Positions 13,372 through 24,414 of a stretch of DNA of 64,000 nucleotides are shown here, piece by piece. The position numbers and the translations under genes were made by a program. The DNA is from Nilaparvata lugens. Lineage: Eukaryota; Arthropoda; Insecta; Hemiptera; Delphacidae. Within the stretch, counting starts at the first letter, position 1; each line of letters begins with the position of its first letter. Location: the NCBI RefSeq assembly GCF_014356525.2, contig NC_052507.1, positions 37,524,216 to 37,588,215 on the forward strand, written 5' to 3'. The notes beneath the pieces are model-generated. The model was not told the origin of the DNA. It made no database searches and saw nothing but the letters and a program-made list of their open reading frames with translations.

Positions 13372-14149
13372 TCAATGGTACACTTGGATTATTTTTTCTT
13401 CCAGCATCTGTTGAAATCCTTCCCAGTCTGTATGGGTATTAACAATCCCTGGCCATTCATTTTGTTTTTGTCTTATAGTTTCACTCAGCTGTAGAAGAAT
13501 TGGAGAATGGTCAGGATCAAGGTCGAAACTTTCCTCAATACTCAAGTAGTTGAAACTCACATTTTTAATTAAGAAGAAATCTATCATGTCTGGAATTCTT
13601 TGCATATCTGAGGGCCAGTAGGTTGGTTTTCCGGAAGAAATGGCCTCACAACTGTACTCCATAATAGCCTTATAGAGCTCTCTGACATTCGTGGTTGTTA
13701 AACGTGACCCCCAAAAAACGTGTTTTGTATTAAAATCACCTCCAAGAATGAATTTTGTACCAAATATCTCAAATAAAGCTATGTATTCTCCTTTTCGTAT
13801 GGAATGTCTGGGTGGGCAGTAGATAGCAGCCACAACTAACTTATAAGTTCTTGTTTGAACAGCTACACTAGTTAATTGCACTCTTTTTGACTCATATTTA
13901 ATTTCTTCATGATGTTGAATACTATCCTTGATGATAACAGCACTTCCACCTCACGCCAAATTACTGGGATGTATAGCATGATAAGTCTTATATCCTCTGA
14001 TTCTAATGTAAGATTGTTTAGTGAAATGAGTTTCTGAAACTAATTAAATATCTATCTTTTCTAAATTTAAAACTGCTTCTAATTCTTGTTGCCGAGTAAG
14101 GAGTCCATTAGCATTCCATTCAACTATTCTAAGTATATTCAGCATTACA
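13372..14149 (-). pseudogene. LINE D ORF2, apurinic-type endonuclease part
   Basis: Starting at the ATG that overlaps the ORF1 stop, the frame begins with the endonuclease WNANGL block, then VSETHF, IYCPP, GGDFNTKH and DPDHSPI, which are the successive active-site motifs of LINE endonucleases (metal-binding Asn and Glu, then Asp-X-Asn and Asp-His). Two in-frame stops lie in the first 80 codons and the readable part is 13881-13372. In a live element this enzyme nicks target DNA to prime reverse transcription. Confidence 0.85.
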
Positions 14150-15033
14150 ATTCAGAAGAACAATTTTTATCCAACTTCTCAAAACGGCTTTGAAGATAGA
14201 AGATACTTTTTTCTTGCTTGTCCAACTTATGTAAAATGAGCTTCAGCACCTGATTAATATCTCCCTCCATATTATCGAACTGACAGCTATTCGAATTAGA
14301 GCCTTTGTTTCCTACCACAGTCTGTGCAAATGTTCTTCTACTCAGAGTAGGCACACGAATTTCTACCTGCTTAGTATATTTATCTCCAAGTTCTGTAGTT
14401 GGATTTTGACTGATTGAGCTCTTGGGAGTGTTTGTCTTCCTTTTTTGAGCCGCATTTCTGATTTTCTGCAATAGCTACAGTACACCCTCTGTAACTTGCA
14501 GGGTGAGCTTCTCCGCAATGGACACATTTTGGTGGGACATCATTGGATTTTTGGCAGTCCCTACTTAGATGCCTTGATCCACATTTCACGCATCTTGGTT
14601 CCATGTTACATTAACGTTGGGTGTGACCGTAAGCCTGGCAACGCTTGCATTGGGTTATCAGCTTTGTCTTCCTTATATTTTCAATTTCCACCTTACATCC
14701 TAGAACCGTTTTCAATTCAAATATTTTTTTGATATCTTCCTCGCAGCTAAAGGATACCAGGAACATGTCCAATGGTTCCTTAGTATTCCATTTGAGTTTA
14801 TTCACCACTTCCAGGACTTTATAGCCTTGATTCTTCAAATCATCAAGTATGGTATCTGGACTACATGGATGATGTAGTTTCTTTACCATCACACTGATGG
14901 GTCGAGAATGTTTATTTTTGTATGAATGCCACTTATAGCCAGTATCAACCAATTTTTTCGTCACGTTTCTATAAGTAAGCTCAAAAGCCTCGTATTTCCG
15001 ACTCATTTTCCAGTTTTCAGCTATTTCTGCCAA
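14145..15033 (-). pseudogene. LINE D ORF1, gag-like zinc-knuckle protein
   Basis: Three overlapping minus-strand frames make up one ORF1. The first (15033-14611) has the PRE_C2HC-type domain that precedes zinc knuckles in Jockey ORF1 proteins and ends with the first knuckle (CKRCQAYGH). The second (14604-14380) carries two more knuckles (CVKCGSRHLSRDC and CVHCGEAHPASYRGC). The third (14471-14145) is a basic and coiled-coil-like tail. ORF1 proteins coat LINE RNA as a nucleic-acid chaperone. Two frameshifts break it. The first few residues, including the apparent start Met, come from the flanking repeat E rather than from the LINE. Confidence 0.8.
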
Positions 15034-15152
15034 ATCTCGTAATCGGACAGAGACATTTTTTCTTGCCTTTGAAATTCTGAATAAAATGAGATCATTCGGA
15101 ACCCTCTATCTCTGATGAGTACTGAGTTATGATTTTTCAAAAATTAGTGAAA
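14985..15152 (+). repeat. Repeat E copy, right flank of the minus-strand LINE
   Basis: Direct repeat of 11936-12115, lying immediately upstream (in LINE orientation) of the truncated LINE D ORF1. See the left flank for the matching blocks. Confidence 0.8.
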
Positions 15153-17476
15153 TTTGAAGAAAAAAAAGATTTTGATGAATTCAAGGTTTTGATCAACAAT
15201 ATCTTCCGATTGCTACCATTCAGATGTATGATTCAAAATCCCTCTGAGAGAATTTTTGTGCTCTACAATCCGAGATCAGGTATAGCGCTTATCTCATATA
15301 GATTTCCATGTACACCTGACAACAATGCTCCTTGTATCGTGAAAAACACCTAATTTTCAGCTTCAACCTCCATCACCAACTACATTGTCCTCACATTGAT
15401 ATTTCGCACATAGACATAAGCTTATGAGATCACGTTCTATGAGAATCACCCGTTAGATTCCATTCCAGTATTTCCTAGTGGAAAGGCGTTAAGGACACCT
15501 CAAGGATCAAAATTTTAAACACTTTTAACTTTTGACACAATGCTCAGATTTAATCGTACTACACTTCACTATTCTCGGCTCGTCAAGGCGGTTCAAAATC
15601 ATGCATCATAAGTCACATTCGGTCGAAAAATTGGAAATTTATTGTTGAGTGTACTTAAGCCCATATTCCAATACACAAAAAATGAACAATTTTTTTATCA
15701 AAGCTATGTATCTCGGTAACCCCTTATTATAAAAACCATTACTTGATCTTAAAATGTAGAATAGAATTTTAAGAAGCAGGAGAACTCATTCTTTGACGTA
15801 CAGCGCATGAAGATATATCGTTCCGTAGTTGAAAAAACGCTCTAAATTCTATAGATTTCAAATTTCTCTGTATATCTTGCACAAAAAAACTTATAATGGA
15901 ATGAAGTTTGAACAAATTTGGGAAAAACATTTTTTGGGCTTTTTAAGGTTATAACTGAAAAAAGATGCGTTTAAGAGGAAAATTTTATAGAACAAAAATT
16001 GTAGAGGAAGATTTTAAAAATATTTTCGTCTAAAAAAACGGTGGAATATCTTGAACGGTTATTGAAATACAAGCGATATAGCTGGAAATTTTGGCGGCCA
16101 TCTTGTTTCTGAGGTGTTTGCCTGTGATTTCGACTTCTCATCATCACGATCCTTATCATGGTAGACCTAAAGAAGAAATTGAGACATCTTCCACGGTTGT
16201 TACTCAAAAATGACCACGGAATGACATTTGCGCCCGGACTAGTATCTTGTTTGCCGCCATCTTGTTTTTTTCATGATGACAAACATTTTTGAGATTGCCA
16301 TCATGGATAATCTCTTCCTACACATCATTATAAAGAGATTGATAACATTCCCAAGTCTTTACCTTCAAGGAGTCATGATATACACGGTTTTCTAAATGTT
16401 GGGATTGGCATTTCGTGGGAAAAAACGTGTTTTCCGCTGCAATCAGTACTTTTTACTCTTTTTCCGATGACGCTGTAAAATAAGGACTTACAGCCTCTAA
16501 CCAGATGTCATTTTGAAGCTTTGGAAATATTCTACAACACTGTTTCATTAGTACTAGTATTTGTCTACTGCCAATACATATACAGAGTGAAAAGTGAAAT
16601 ATTGTCCCCTGAAAAATGCATGTTTCATGTTTTTGAAGTTGAATAAATAATGTAAAGAGTGGACGAAATGAGATGATTCTCTCGAACATAATGGTTTTGT
16701 TAATTCCTAATACTTTGGTGGTAAAAGCAATCCGATACCTCTCACAATAACTGAATAACAAGCTATATAAAAATTTCTTTCATTCATGACCGCCATCTTG
16801 TATTTTTTAATGATGTCGAATACTTTCGTTGTTTCCATCATCAATATTCTTATTCGTCTTGTTGTAACGAAGAGATTGAGATCTTTTGCAAGTCTCTATC
16901 TTGAAGTAGTCATAAAAAAATTGATTTTATAGTTCTAGCTTGTTACCTCATGCGTATGGAAAAACGCACCAGAAGTCATGCAGGGGTTTCTTTGGAGGGC
17001 GCTGGAGAACTCATTCTCCGACGTACAGCGCATGAAGATATATCGTTCCAAAGTTGAAAAATCGCTTTAAATTTTATTGATTTCAAATTTCTCTGTATCT
17101 CTTGCACGAAAAAACTTATAATGGAATGAAGTTTGAACAAATTTGGGAAAAAAAATTTTGGGCTTTTTAACGTTATAACTGAAAAAATATGCGTTTAAGA
17201 GGAAAATTTTATGGAACAAAAATTGTAGAGGAAGATTTTAAATATATTTTCGTCTCAAAAACGGTGGAATATCTTGAACGGTTATTGAAATACAAGCTAT
17301 ATAGCAAAACCCTGGAAATTTTGGCGGCCATCTTGTTTCTGAGGTGTTTGCCTGTGATTTCGACGTCTCATCATCACGATCCTTATTATGGTAGACCTAA
17401 AGAAGGAATTGAGACATCTTCCACGGCTGTTACTCAAAAATGACCACGGAATGACATTTGCGCCCGGACTAGTAGA
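15153..17476. repeat. Mosaic of repeat-E pieces with a ~480-bp direct duplication
   Basis: Bases 15775-16247 and 17000-17476 are direct copies of one another: GAGAACTCATTCT, then GACGTACAGCGCATGAAG, then AAACGGTGGAATATCTTGAA, then CTCATCATCACGATCC occur in both, with scattered changes and a 12-base difference near 16080/17300. 15625-15725 is an inverted match to 10805-10905. The spacer 16250-17000 repeats the phrase CGCCATCTTGT several times. No coding frame persists. I read this as old non-autonomous DNA-transposon material broken and re-joined; the class is unknown. Confidence 0.7.
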
Positions 17477-18228
17477 GGAAAATGAGAAAATTCGAATAAA
17501 ACATGGGAATGCATAGATGATTTATTAACAGATAGAAATTACTGAGAAATTGAATTTTATTCAAATGCTAATGAATTAATGAATATTAATAATTAGCAGA
17601 AGTCTTCGGGGTGATCTACAGCATTCAATTTGGATTTTTGTTTAACAATAATCATTGATTTATTGAATACTAAACGTAAAACAGGTATGCTTAATATAGA
17701 TTCGGGAAGTTTAAAGCATCATTTTGCCCACATGGGGCAATTGTATGCAAATGAATTAATAAAATTAGCCCTGAGAGACAACATATCCATTTTGACTCTT
17801 TTTTACAATTACATCAAATAACTCTTTCTATCTACACAATACAGACGAAGATGAAATATTCCAAAACCTAAATTCCTTAGAAATTAGTTCTGCCCCCGAT
17901 ATGAACACCCTTAGTACTTCTTGTCTCAAAACCATTTCCTCTTTTAGGTGAAACCTATCTCAATTGGGGCATGGGACGGTCAAGCGAGAACAATACAACA
18001 CTGTGAGACCCTTGGGCAGGTAGATTTAGCACATTTTCGACCCTTGTGCAGTGAAGCATATGCCCCAATCCTGTTATGTTTAGTAACGTTATTTGACACT
18101 TTTAGACAGCATTTAGAATTTAGAATTTTGCAATCTCCAATTTTTCTTAGAATTTAGGAAAAAAATCTCGATTTTCTTAGAATTTAGAAATCCATCTACT
18201 AATTTGCGATAATGATAGCTTAAATATG
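17477..18228. other. Non-coding DNA, nothing recognised
   Basis: Short open frames only; none matches a known domain by eye. Confidence 0.4.
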
Positions 18229-18460
18229 TTCCTGTCCAAAAATGAAAAAAAGATAATGTTAACAATAGATCCTTATCTAAGGTGGAAAAGTCATATTGAC
18301 AACATGTGTAAAAAAGTAAAAAACTGAGATTTCTTATTTACAAATTTCATCAAATCAAACAACCAAATAATCTAAGAATAACAAAGCTAATCTACTACTC
18401 ATATGGTCAATCTGTATTGCAGTATGGCATTCCGGCTTGTGGGGATATACATTAAAAAAA
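18229..18460 (+). pseudogene. LINE RT C-terminal fragment
   Basis: The frame reads TIDPYLRWKSHIDNMCKKVK and then, after a one-base shift, RFLIYKFHQIKQPNNLR and SVLQYGIPACG. These are the post-catalytic thumb landmarks (usually LGI-D-L-W-HI and YGI--WGG) that follow the FADD core in LINE ORF2. The same landmarks are seen at 48.2-48.4 kb, but with different residues, so this is another family or a very old copy. Confidence 0.7.
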
Positions 18461-18659
18461 ATATATTATCCAAAAACACCTTATTTAAACTATTTTAGGT
18501 GAACCTCATCTTCATCCAACTAATTATTACTTTCCTTGCCCTATTACCATAGGTAAGGAAAGTATTGCTTTCCGAAAAAAATTAAAGTACCCCAATTTCT
18601 AAATTTCTATACGTTTCAAGGTCCCCTGAGTCCAAAAAAGAGGTTTTTGGGTATTGGTC

Positions 18660-18664
<5 letters not shown>

Positions 18665-18718
<54 letters not shown>

Positions 18719-18735
18719 TGTGTGTGTGTGTGTGT
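18665..18735 (+). repeat. (GT)n microsatellite
   Basis: About 70 bases of alternating GT with one GG interruption near 18710. Part of repeat family R. Confidence 0.97.
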
Positions 18736-18987
18736 TAAGCTGCGTACACATATTCGCGCTTCCAACCCGCACCGAGCACACTCCTCCCTCGTACCGCCCT
18801 CGTACCGCCCTCGTACCACCATCGAACTACATTCGCTCCGCCCACGCACCCATCATGAACGTTACGGAAGATGTTAGATCTTCTCGCGTTCCCCGGTCGA
18901 ACCACTGTTGCTCGCCGGTCGATCATCAATCGCTCTGCTGGAGTAACATTCGGTTGCGGAGCAGAGCGAAAGTCTGTACGCACCTTA
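18736..18987. mobile_element. MITE with ~22-bp terminal inverted repeats, inside repeat R
   Basis: The left end TAAGCTGCGTACACATATTC and the reverse complement of the right end (TAAGGTGCGTACAGACTTTC) agree at most positions. The interior is GC-rich compared with the surroundings and encodes nothing recognisable. The element interrupts the GT tract of family R, whose sequence resumes at TGAGTGTATGTGCG. The AGCTGCGT terminus resembles that of the MITEs at 31.5 and 60.5 kb, so they may share a transposase type. Confidence 0.65.
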
Positions 18988-19520
18988 TGAGTGTATGTGC
19001 GTCTGTGTACACGATATCTCATTTCCCAATTAACGGAATGACTTAAAATTTGGAACGTAAGGCCCTTATAATAAAAGCGAAAATGCTGTCAAAAACAGGG
19101 TTTTCGCGATTTTCTTGAAAACGGCTCCAACGATTTTGATTAAAGTTATACCTGGAATAGTCATCGATAAGCTCTATCAACTGCCACAAGTCCCATATCT
19201 GTAAAAATTTCAGCATGAGAATCTCTACAACTAATGTTCAGTAACATTTTCACCTAAAATTAAAAATAAGCTCGTAATTCGAGAAAATGTGATTATCCAA
19301 TTGTGAACTGTTGGCAACTTTTGATTCTATTAAATGATCCACTATGAAGAGATAGCACACCTCGTGTGTCTTCAGCGTTTTTGCCCTGTCACCAGCTGGA
19401 TTAAATTTTTGAATAGTAGACTTGAGATGCACTGGAGCACTAGCGTCAGGTGATCAATTTCCATAACGGCAAGGAATGTTGTGTGAGTGCGCCACACCAG
19501 ATTTTTTATTCAACGAGTTT

Positions 19521-19807
19521 GAAGTGTTAACAGTCCGTCAATTATATACTTTATTGAAAACCTCTTAATTTTCATTAGAAATAATAAAGATACCATTCTA
19601 TTCCATGAATCAAACCTCAATTTATGGCCTTCCAGAAATAGGTTTGAAAAAAATAAGAATGGATCCTAATGTTTGCCGGAGACAATACTTTTACCTAGCT
19701 AATAAATTACTAATTAGAATTCCAGATTACCTTACGGAGCATATTAATTGGAATTTGTTTTCATCCTATACTATTAAACGAGCAATTTCTGTTCATATGT
19801 CTTTATG

Positions 19808-19863
<56 letters not shown>

Positions 19864-20930
19864 ATGTGACCGGATCTTGGAAACGGCTTTAATGATTCTC
19901 ACGAAATTTGGAACAAAGGAAGTTTATGATATGAAAATTCGATTGCACTAGGTCTCAACCCTGGGATAACTCGCTGAAGGACATTAAAAGGATAGATACG
20001 TCCTTGGATAACAGCTGGAAATTTTGTCGTCTGTCGATACCATAATGGAATTGAGTGAACAAGTGCATGTGTGGGATCATTCAGCTGATCTCACGAGAAG
20101 AAAAATTCAGCAAAAACTTATTTTCGTTCATTTCTTTTTTTAGAGAACATGTTTACTTCATAAAGTCCAAAATACTAACAAAATGCTGTTAGTGTAGAAT
20201 AGTACATATTAAAATGAGAAATATTTTAGCAAACATAGTATATCATTCTAAATCGAATTCATAGTATATCTATTTGTAATTTATGATGTGTTTGTTTTTT
20301 GAAGTGTGAATAATTTTTTTATTTCGATGAGTGATAGTAGCTTAACTTGGATTCTGATTTGGACTGTAGTATGAATTCGGAAAGGGACAGTTTTCGGCAA
20401 AAGCCTGTTGTGCCTCCTCATATAACTGTGAACATAATTGTACGACTGAGAAAATAAATGAATAAATATAAACTATAAATTCAATCTTTCATTATACATT
20501 TTCTATGCTTTTAAACTCTAGAGCGAAGCTCGGTCCCCCAATATTTGCTTAAAAGAAGAACTATTGAATTGACAATTACCAGTAAAATCTAAGACATACT
20601 TTTTGAGTGACTCTTATCCTTGTTTCAATATTATGTTTGCCATCTCTCTTTTTCCTCTCTTTCTTCTTTCATTTTTTCTCTCCTCTTTCCTTCAACCTTA
20701 TTCCACTTATTCATCATCTTCCATTATGATTAGATTATATAAATTTCTTATTCAATCTCTTGTAATTTATCAATGACTCATATTGAATTGTTTTAGCAAC
20801 TCTCACCTGCACAAAGGATTTTCTTTGCAGGTGATTGGTTTCTCATATTTTTACTGGAAGTTTTGTTTTTTTTTCATTGTTATTGTATTGAAGAACCAAT
20901 GAAATAATTTTGATTTAGAAAAATAATATT
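19521..20930. other. Repeat-derived non-coding DNA with a TA microsatellite
   Basis: A (TA)n tract at 19807-19854 is followed by a block (CCGGATCTTGGAAACGG) typical of insect dispersed elements. 20380-20480 ends AGAAAATAAATGAATAAAT like the 3' end of a LINE. 20511-20535 contains GAGCGAAGCTCGGTCC, a hairpin-like motif that recurs in reverse near 60780. 20640-20720 is pyrimidine-rich. No gene seen. Confidence 0.45.
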
Positions 20931-21377
20931 ATAGCCCAATATTATTGACTGACCATTTCCAATTCCTCTCCACCAGCAAACTTCTTCAAATACCTCCAAA
21001 TGGTTTATCAATACAACTCCCACTATCTGGTCTTTCTCCCCAATTCCACCCACCTTTGTTCCAATTCCAACATCAGATTTCACTCCAGTTTCTTGAAATT
21101 TTTCATGAACAGTACACTCTATCTGACAACTCCCATCTCGGTCAACTTATGTCTTTTGGCAAACTGATTAATCTTCACAATGATCCTTCCCTATCCAATG
21201 TTTGTGATGGAATCCTCAAAAATCAGATTGTGCTCTAGAGAAAAACAGAAACTCTCACCTTGAAAAACTTTCTTCCCTGTACAAATCCCACTTCCAAAAT
21301 AGCCTGCTTCTTCAAATGCATCATTCCAACATTGCCAACCCACCCTCATCAGTGACAAACCCAGCCTTTCCTCACTC

Positions 21378-22430
21378 TTGAACCTACCTCCACCCTGCCA
21401 TATTCCGCCCTCCTCACCCAAACGTTTGCCCCAACAATCTACATCTGCTTCAATCCATCAAGGAAACGTTGAAAATCCCACTGTCCTCCACCTATCCTCA
21501 AGAAGCCTTTCACCTACATATCAATCAGTCCTCAACAAGGGTCTCTCTTTTGCCCTAACTCCAAAACTTAATGCCATAAGCCTTCTCTCTGATACTGTTT
21601 ACGTCACTAGATATCTCAGGTGGCAAGTATACTTCAGTGGCAACAGCAATTCTGATCCTTCTTGCCCTCCCCCCTCGACTACTTCTGACCAAATCATCAA
21701 AAAGTTTGCCCCAAAATTCAATCGTGAACCCAAGTCTCTCCCAGTCAACCACCCTGTTGAAATTTTCTGCAATTTACTCCTAAACAAAGTTAGTTCTAAA
21801 AAATTCATTGAATCCCTCACTCCAACCATCAACCTCACACCCCAAAAGTTCAAATCCATCAAAGACCTTCGCTCTGACTCCAGTATTTTCATCACCAAAT
21901 CTGACAAAAGCTCAACTGTAGTCTTAATGAACACCACAGATTACATCAATGAAGCCAACCGGCAACTCACCAATCCTGAACAGTATCAACCCTTGCCTTC
22001 TGACCCTGCTCCACAAATCCAAAATAAAGTCTTCAAATTTCTGATGCAATACGGTCCATCTGAAGGCCTCTCGGACTCAGACATCAACATCATTCCGCCA
22101 GACTCTCCCAACACACCACACTTCTATCTTCTTCCAAAAATTCATAAAGAAGGCAATTCTGGTTGTCCCATTGCTTCAAGCATAAATAGCCCAACTGAAC
22201 GATTCTCTGCCCTTGTTGATTTCCACCTCTAACCCATTGTTGCCTCCTTACCCACTCATATCAGAGACTCCTTCCACTTCATAGATATCCTGAGAAACAC
22301 AACCCTTCCAACTGACCAACAACTCCTTCTTGTTACTATTGATGTAGCTTACCTCTACTCTTCCATCCCCCATTCTGAAGGCTTTAAATCCCGTGAGCAT
22401 TTCCTTTCCTCACGACTCACACCCACCACC
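21378..22430 (+). pseudogene. Penelope-like reverse transcriptase, N-terminal half
   Basis: The readable frame is 21378-22232 (284 codons) and continues in the same frame past a TAA to about 22434. It includes the region before the fingers, the PKIHK motif and motif A with its Asp in TIDVAYLY. Another stop near 22434 separates it from motif B. The upstream part of the protein is in a different frame at 20945-21238. Confidence 0.85.
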
Positions 22431-22447
22431 CTTTAACCTCCTTTCTA

Positions 22448-23702
22448 GTGAACCTTGCCAAACTGGTGCTCACAAGCAATGCCTTCAGGTTTGAAGATGA
22501 ACATTATCTTCAAACCCAGGGTACAGCGATGGGCACCAGGATGGCACCATCCTATGCAAACCTATCCATGGGCCTCCTTGAACAAGATTTCCTTTCCAAA
22601 CAAACCCTATCACCCCTGATATGGCTCCGTTTCATTGACGACATATTCCTCATATGGCCTCATGGACATGATACCCTCTCCAACTTCCTCAATCAACTCA
22701 ACTCCAACTACTCTGTCTCCTCCACCTGGAATATTTCTGATTCCTCCATCAACTTCCCGGATGTCAATGTAATCCTTTCCAACTCCAATACTTTACTCCA
22801 ATACTCCTTATCCACTAATACTTTCATCAAATCCACCCACACACAACAGTTCCTACACTTTGAGAGTTGCCATCCCTACCACATCAAAACATCCCTCGCA
22901 CGTTCCCTCTCAATCCGAGGCCAAAAAATTTGCAGTGATCCCCACCATCTTGACCAGTACCTTGAAAAGCTCCACCAATCTCTCCTGAAATGTAACTATC
23001 CTGAAAGGTTGTTACAGGAACAAATCTACTCCAAAACTGGCACTAATTCAACCACAAAAAATCCCAAATCCCACAAACTCCAAAGCTCTGTACCACCTAC
23101 TTCCCTGGAATTGAAAACCTCAAACCTGTCCTTAAAGATCTGTTCCATGTCGTCTCCTCCAATCCCTCTACCAAACAACTTTTCCAGCAACCACCCACCC
23201 TCATTTATAAGCAACCTCCCAACCTCAAGAAAATTCTCAGTAAGAACAAATCACTCACCTCTGATGAAATCCCAACTCCACCTCGTACCCTACCTTGCAA
23301 ACGCCCTCGAACTAAAACCTGTCCTATCACTGATTCTTCCATCTCCTTTACCAGTCCTATCACCAACTACACCCACCAAATCCATCAATCCAGTAATTGC
23401 ATCTCTAAAAATTGCATGTACCTCCTTTCCTGCAACTTCTGTCCTGCCTTCTACATAGGTGAAACCACCACTGCCCTAGACCTCCGGATCAACAATCACA
23501 GGGATTCCTTTAAAAATAATACTTCACTACCCATCCCTACCATGGCTCTGAGCACAACACGAACTTTGACCAATGCTTCAAAGTCAAAGTCCTTGCCACC
23601 CTCCCTCCCACAGCCCCCTCCATAGATGTCAAGACGAAAGAATTGGCTTTTATTTGGGTGCTTGGAGCTGCTTCCAGTCCTGGTCTCAACAGACAGCAAT
23701 AG
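22448..23702 (+). pseudogene. Penelope-like RT C-half, linker and GIY-YIG nuclease
   Basis: 22448-23458 carries motif B, motif C (IDD) and the thumb, then drifts out of frame near 23100-23250. The nuclease is read from 23416 in another frame (YIGETT), and the end of the protein (ELAFIWVLGAASSPGLNRQQ) in a third. GIY-YIG is the endonuclease that distinguishes canonical Penelope-like elements from LINEs. Confidence 0.85.
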
Positions 23703-24414
23703 TATCATAGCTACCAACTGTTTAATTAAATTGGAATAAATTTCATCATATCATAATAAATTTCACAGCTATCAAATAATATATTAAATGTTCAATAATA
23801 TGAAAAATAAATTTCATTCTCTAATTTTGAATCCCCTCTCTCCTATCAATTCATAAGCTACACCTTTCCTTATTCATAACTCACTCAAATATTAAATATC
23901 CCGTTTGTAACCGCCCCCTAAATACCCCATAATGTCCCCTGAATCTGTACCTTTTTTCTCTCCATCCGTCTGCACCGCTTAATCTGTGGTCTCTGCTGCT
24001 ACAATTGAGTCTCCGTGCGTACTCTGTGGTCGACCGTTGGATTCAAAACTGCAGTCTGCTCGGTTGAGGAAGGAAACTCAGTCTCTGAAAATTTCCCCCA
24101 TTTCTAATGTAAGTTTTAAGTGTTTTCAATCAATTTATATCTTGTGTCTCCTGTTTTAATTCATATTACAAACTTTAAAGTGTCTTTTGTTATGTGCTAT
24201 ATAAGCACATATATAAAATATATAAGCACATTCATTTAAAATATGAATTGAAACAGGATACACACAACACGGATATGTAAAAACACTTAAAAACTTACGT
24301 TTAATGAAAAGTTTCGGGAGCTGGGCCCCCTTTGTCAATCAAACAGATATATATATATATATATATATTTCTGTCTTAATCTTGTCATAACTAAACTGAT
24401 CTATTTGTCAACAG
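23703..24414. repeat. Penelope-like terminal repeat region with inverted arms
   Basis: Arms near 24109-24168 and 24238-24300 are imperfect inverted repeats (TAAGTTTTAAGTGTTTT against its reverse complement, and CCTGTTTTAATTCATATT likewise, roughly 80 percent by eye), with TATATAAGCACATA in the loop. The minus strand at 24344-24311 reads a GATTGACAAA box, a six-pair stem GGGGGC/GCTCCC and GAAAC. This fits a Penelope-like 3' end facing a second, oppositely oriented terminal repeat. A (TA)n tract follows at 24346-24369. Confidence 0.55.

Larger units (their letters stand above)
12116..14984 (-). mobile_element. Jockey-type LINE (family D), 5'-truncated, inactive
   Basis: Minus-strand order is ORF1 (zinc-knuckle gag-like), ORF2 endonuclease, ORF2 reverse transcriptase, then a poly(A) tail abutting 12115. 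Both ORFs carry several frameshifts and at least two stops. The 5' boundary falls inside ORF1 where the flanking repeat E begins, so the element is 5'-truncated, which is usual for target-primed insertion. ORF1 stop and ORF2 start overlap as TAATG near 14147, the compact arrangement common in this group. Jockey assignment follows from the PRE_C2HC-type ORF1 and the RT wording. Confidence 0.85.
18530..19520 (+). repeat. Dispersed planthopper-type repeat (family R), split by a GT tract and a MITE
   Basis: Begins with the short inverted motif TACTTTCCTTGCC/GGTAAGGAAAGTA, then a GT microsatellite, a block ending CAAAAACAGGGTTTTCGCG, and a terminal stretch CACTAGCGTCAGGTGATC to GCGCCACACCAGA. A partial inverted copy is at 62131-62460. 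I recognise the wording from planthopper genomic sequence, a recollection I could not verify. No protein is encoded; class unknown. Confidence 0.75.
20940..23702 (+). mobile_element. Penelope-like element with RT and GIY-YIG endonuclease, frameshifted
   Basis: Coding wording of one polyprotein runs across at least four frames. Order: N-terminal helical region (20945-21370), RT with LPKIHKEG (~22130), LVTIDVAYLYSSIPH (motif A, ~22338), TAMGTRMAPSYANL (motif B, ~22530) and RFIDDIFLIW (motif C, ~22630), then a basic linker, then a GIY-YIG-type nuclease (YLLSCNFCPAFYIGETTTAL, 23419), and a C-terminus ending SPGLNRQQ at 23702. The catalytic Asp pair is kept, but frameshifts near 21240, 22230, 22430, 23250 and 23540 and stops in between kill it. 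Penelope-like elements are telomerase-related retroelements. The coding strand is strikingly C-rich and G-poor against the AT-rich surroundings. Confidence 0.9.
4166..24414 (+). other. Candidate 20 kb intron of the DUF1091 gene
   Basis: The donor GTGAGT at 4166 and the acceptor TTTGTCAACAG ending at 24414 are both canonical and in the same phase, and no closer exon continues the DUF1091 domain. The interval contains only transposable-element debris, including LINEs on both strands and a Penelope-like element. If the exon pairing is right, nearly all of this intron is accumulated mobile DNA. Transcript data would settle it. Alternatively, the two exons belong to separate paralogues. Confidence 0.45.

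Noticed and set aside
18599..19046. His/Thr- and Cys/Val-repeat ORFs on both strands
   Set aside because: They are GT microsatellite and MITE sequence read in several frames.
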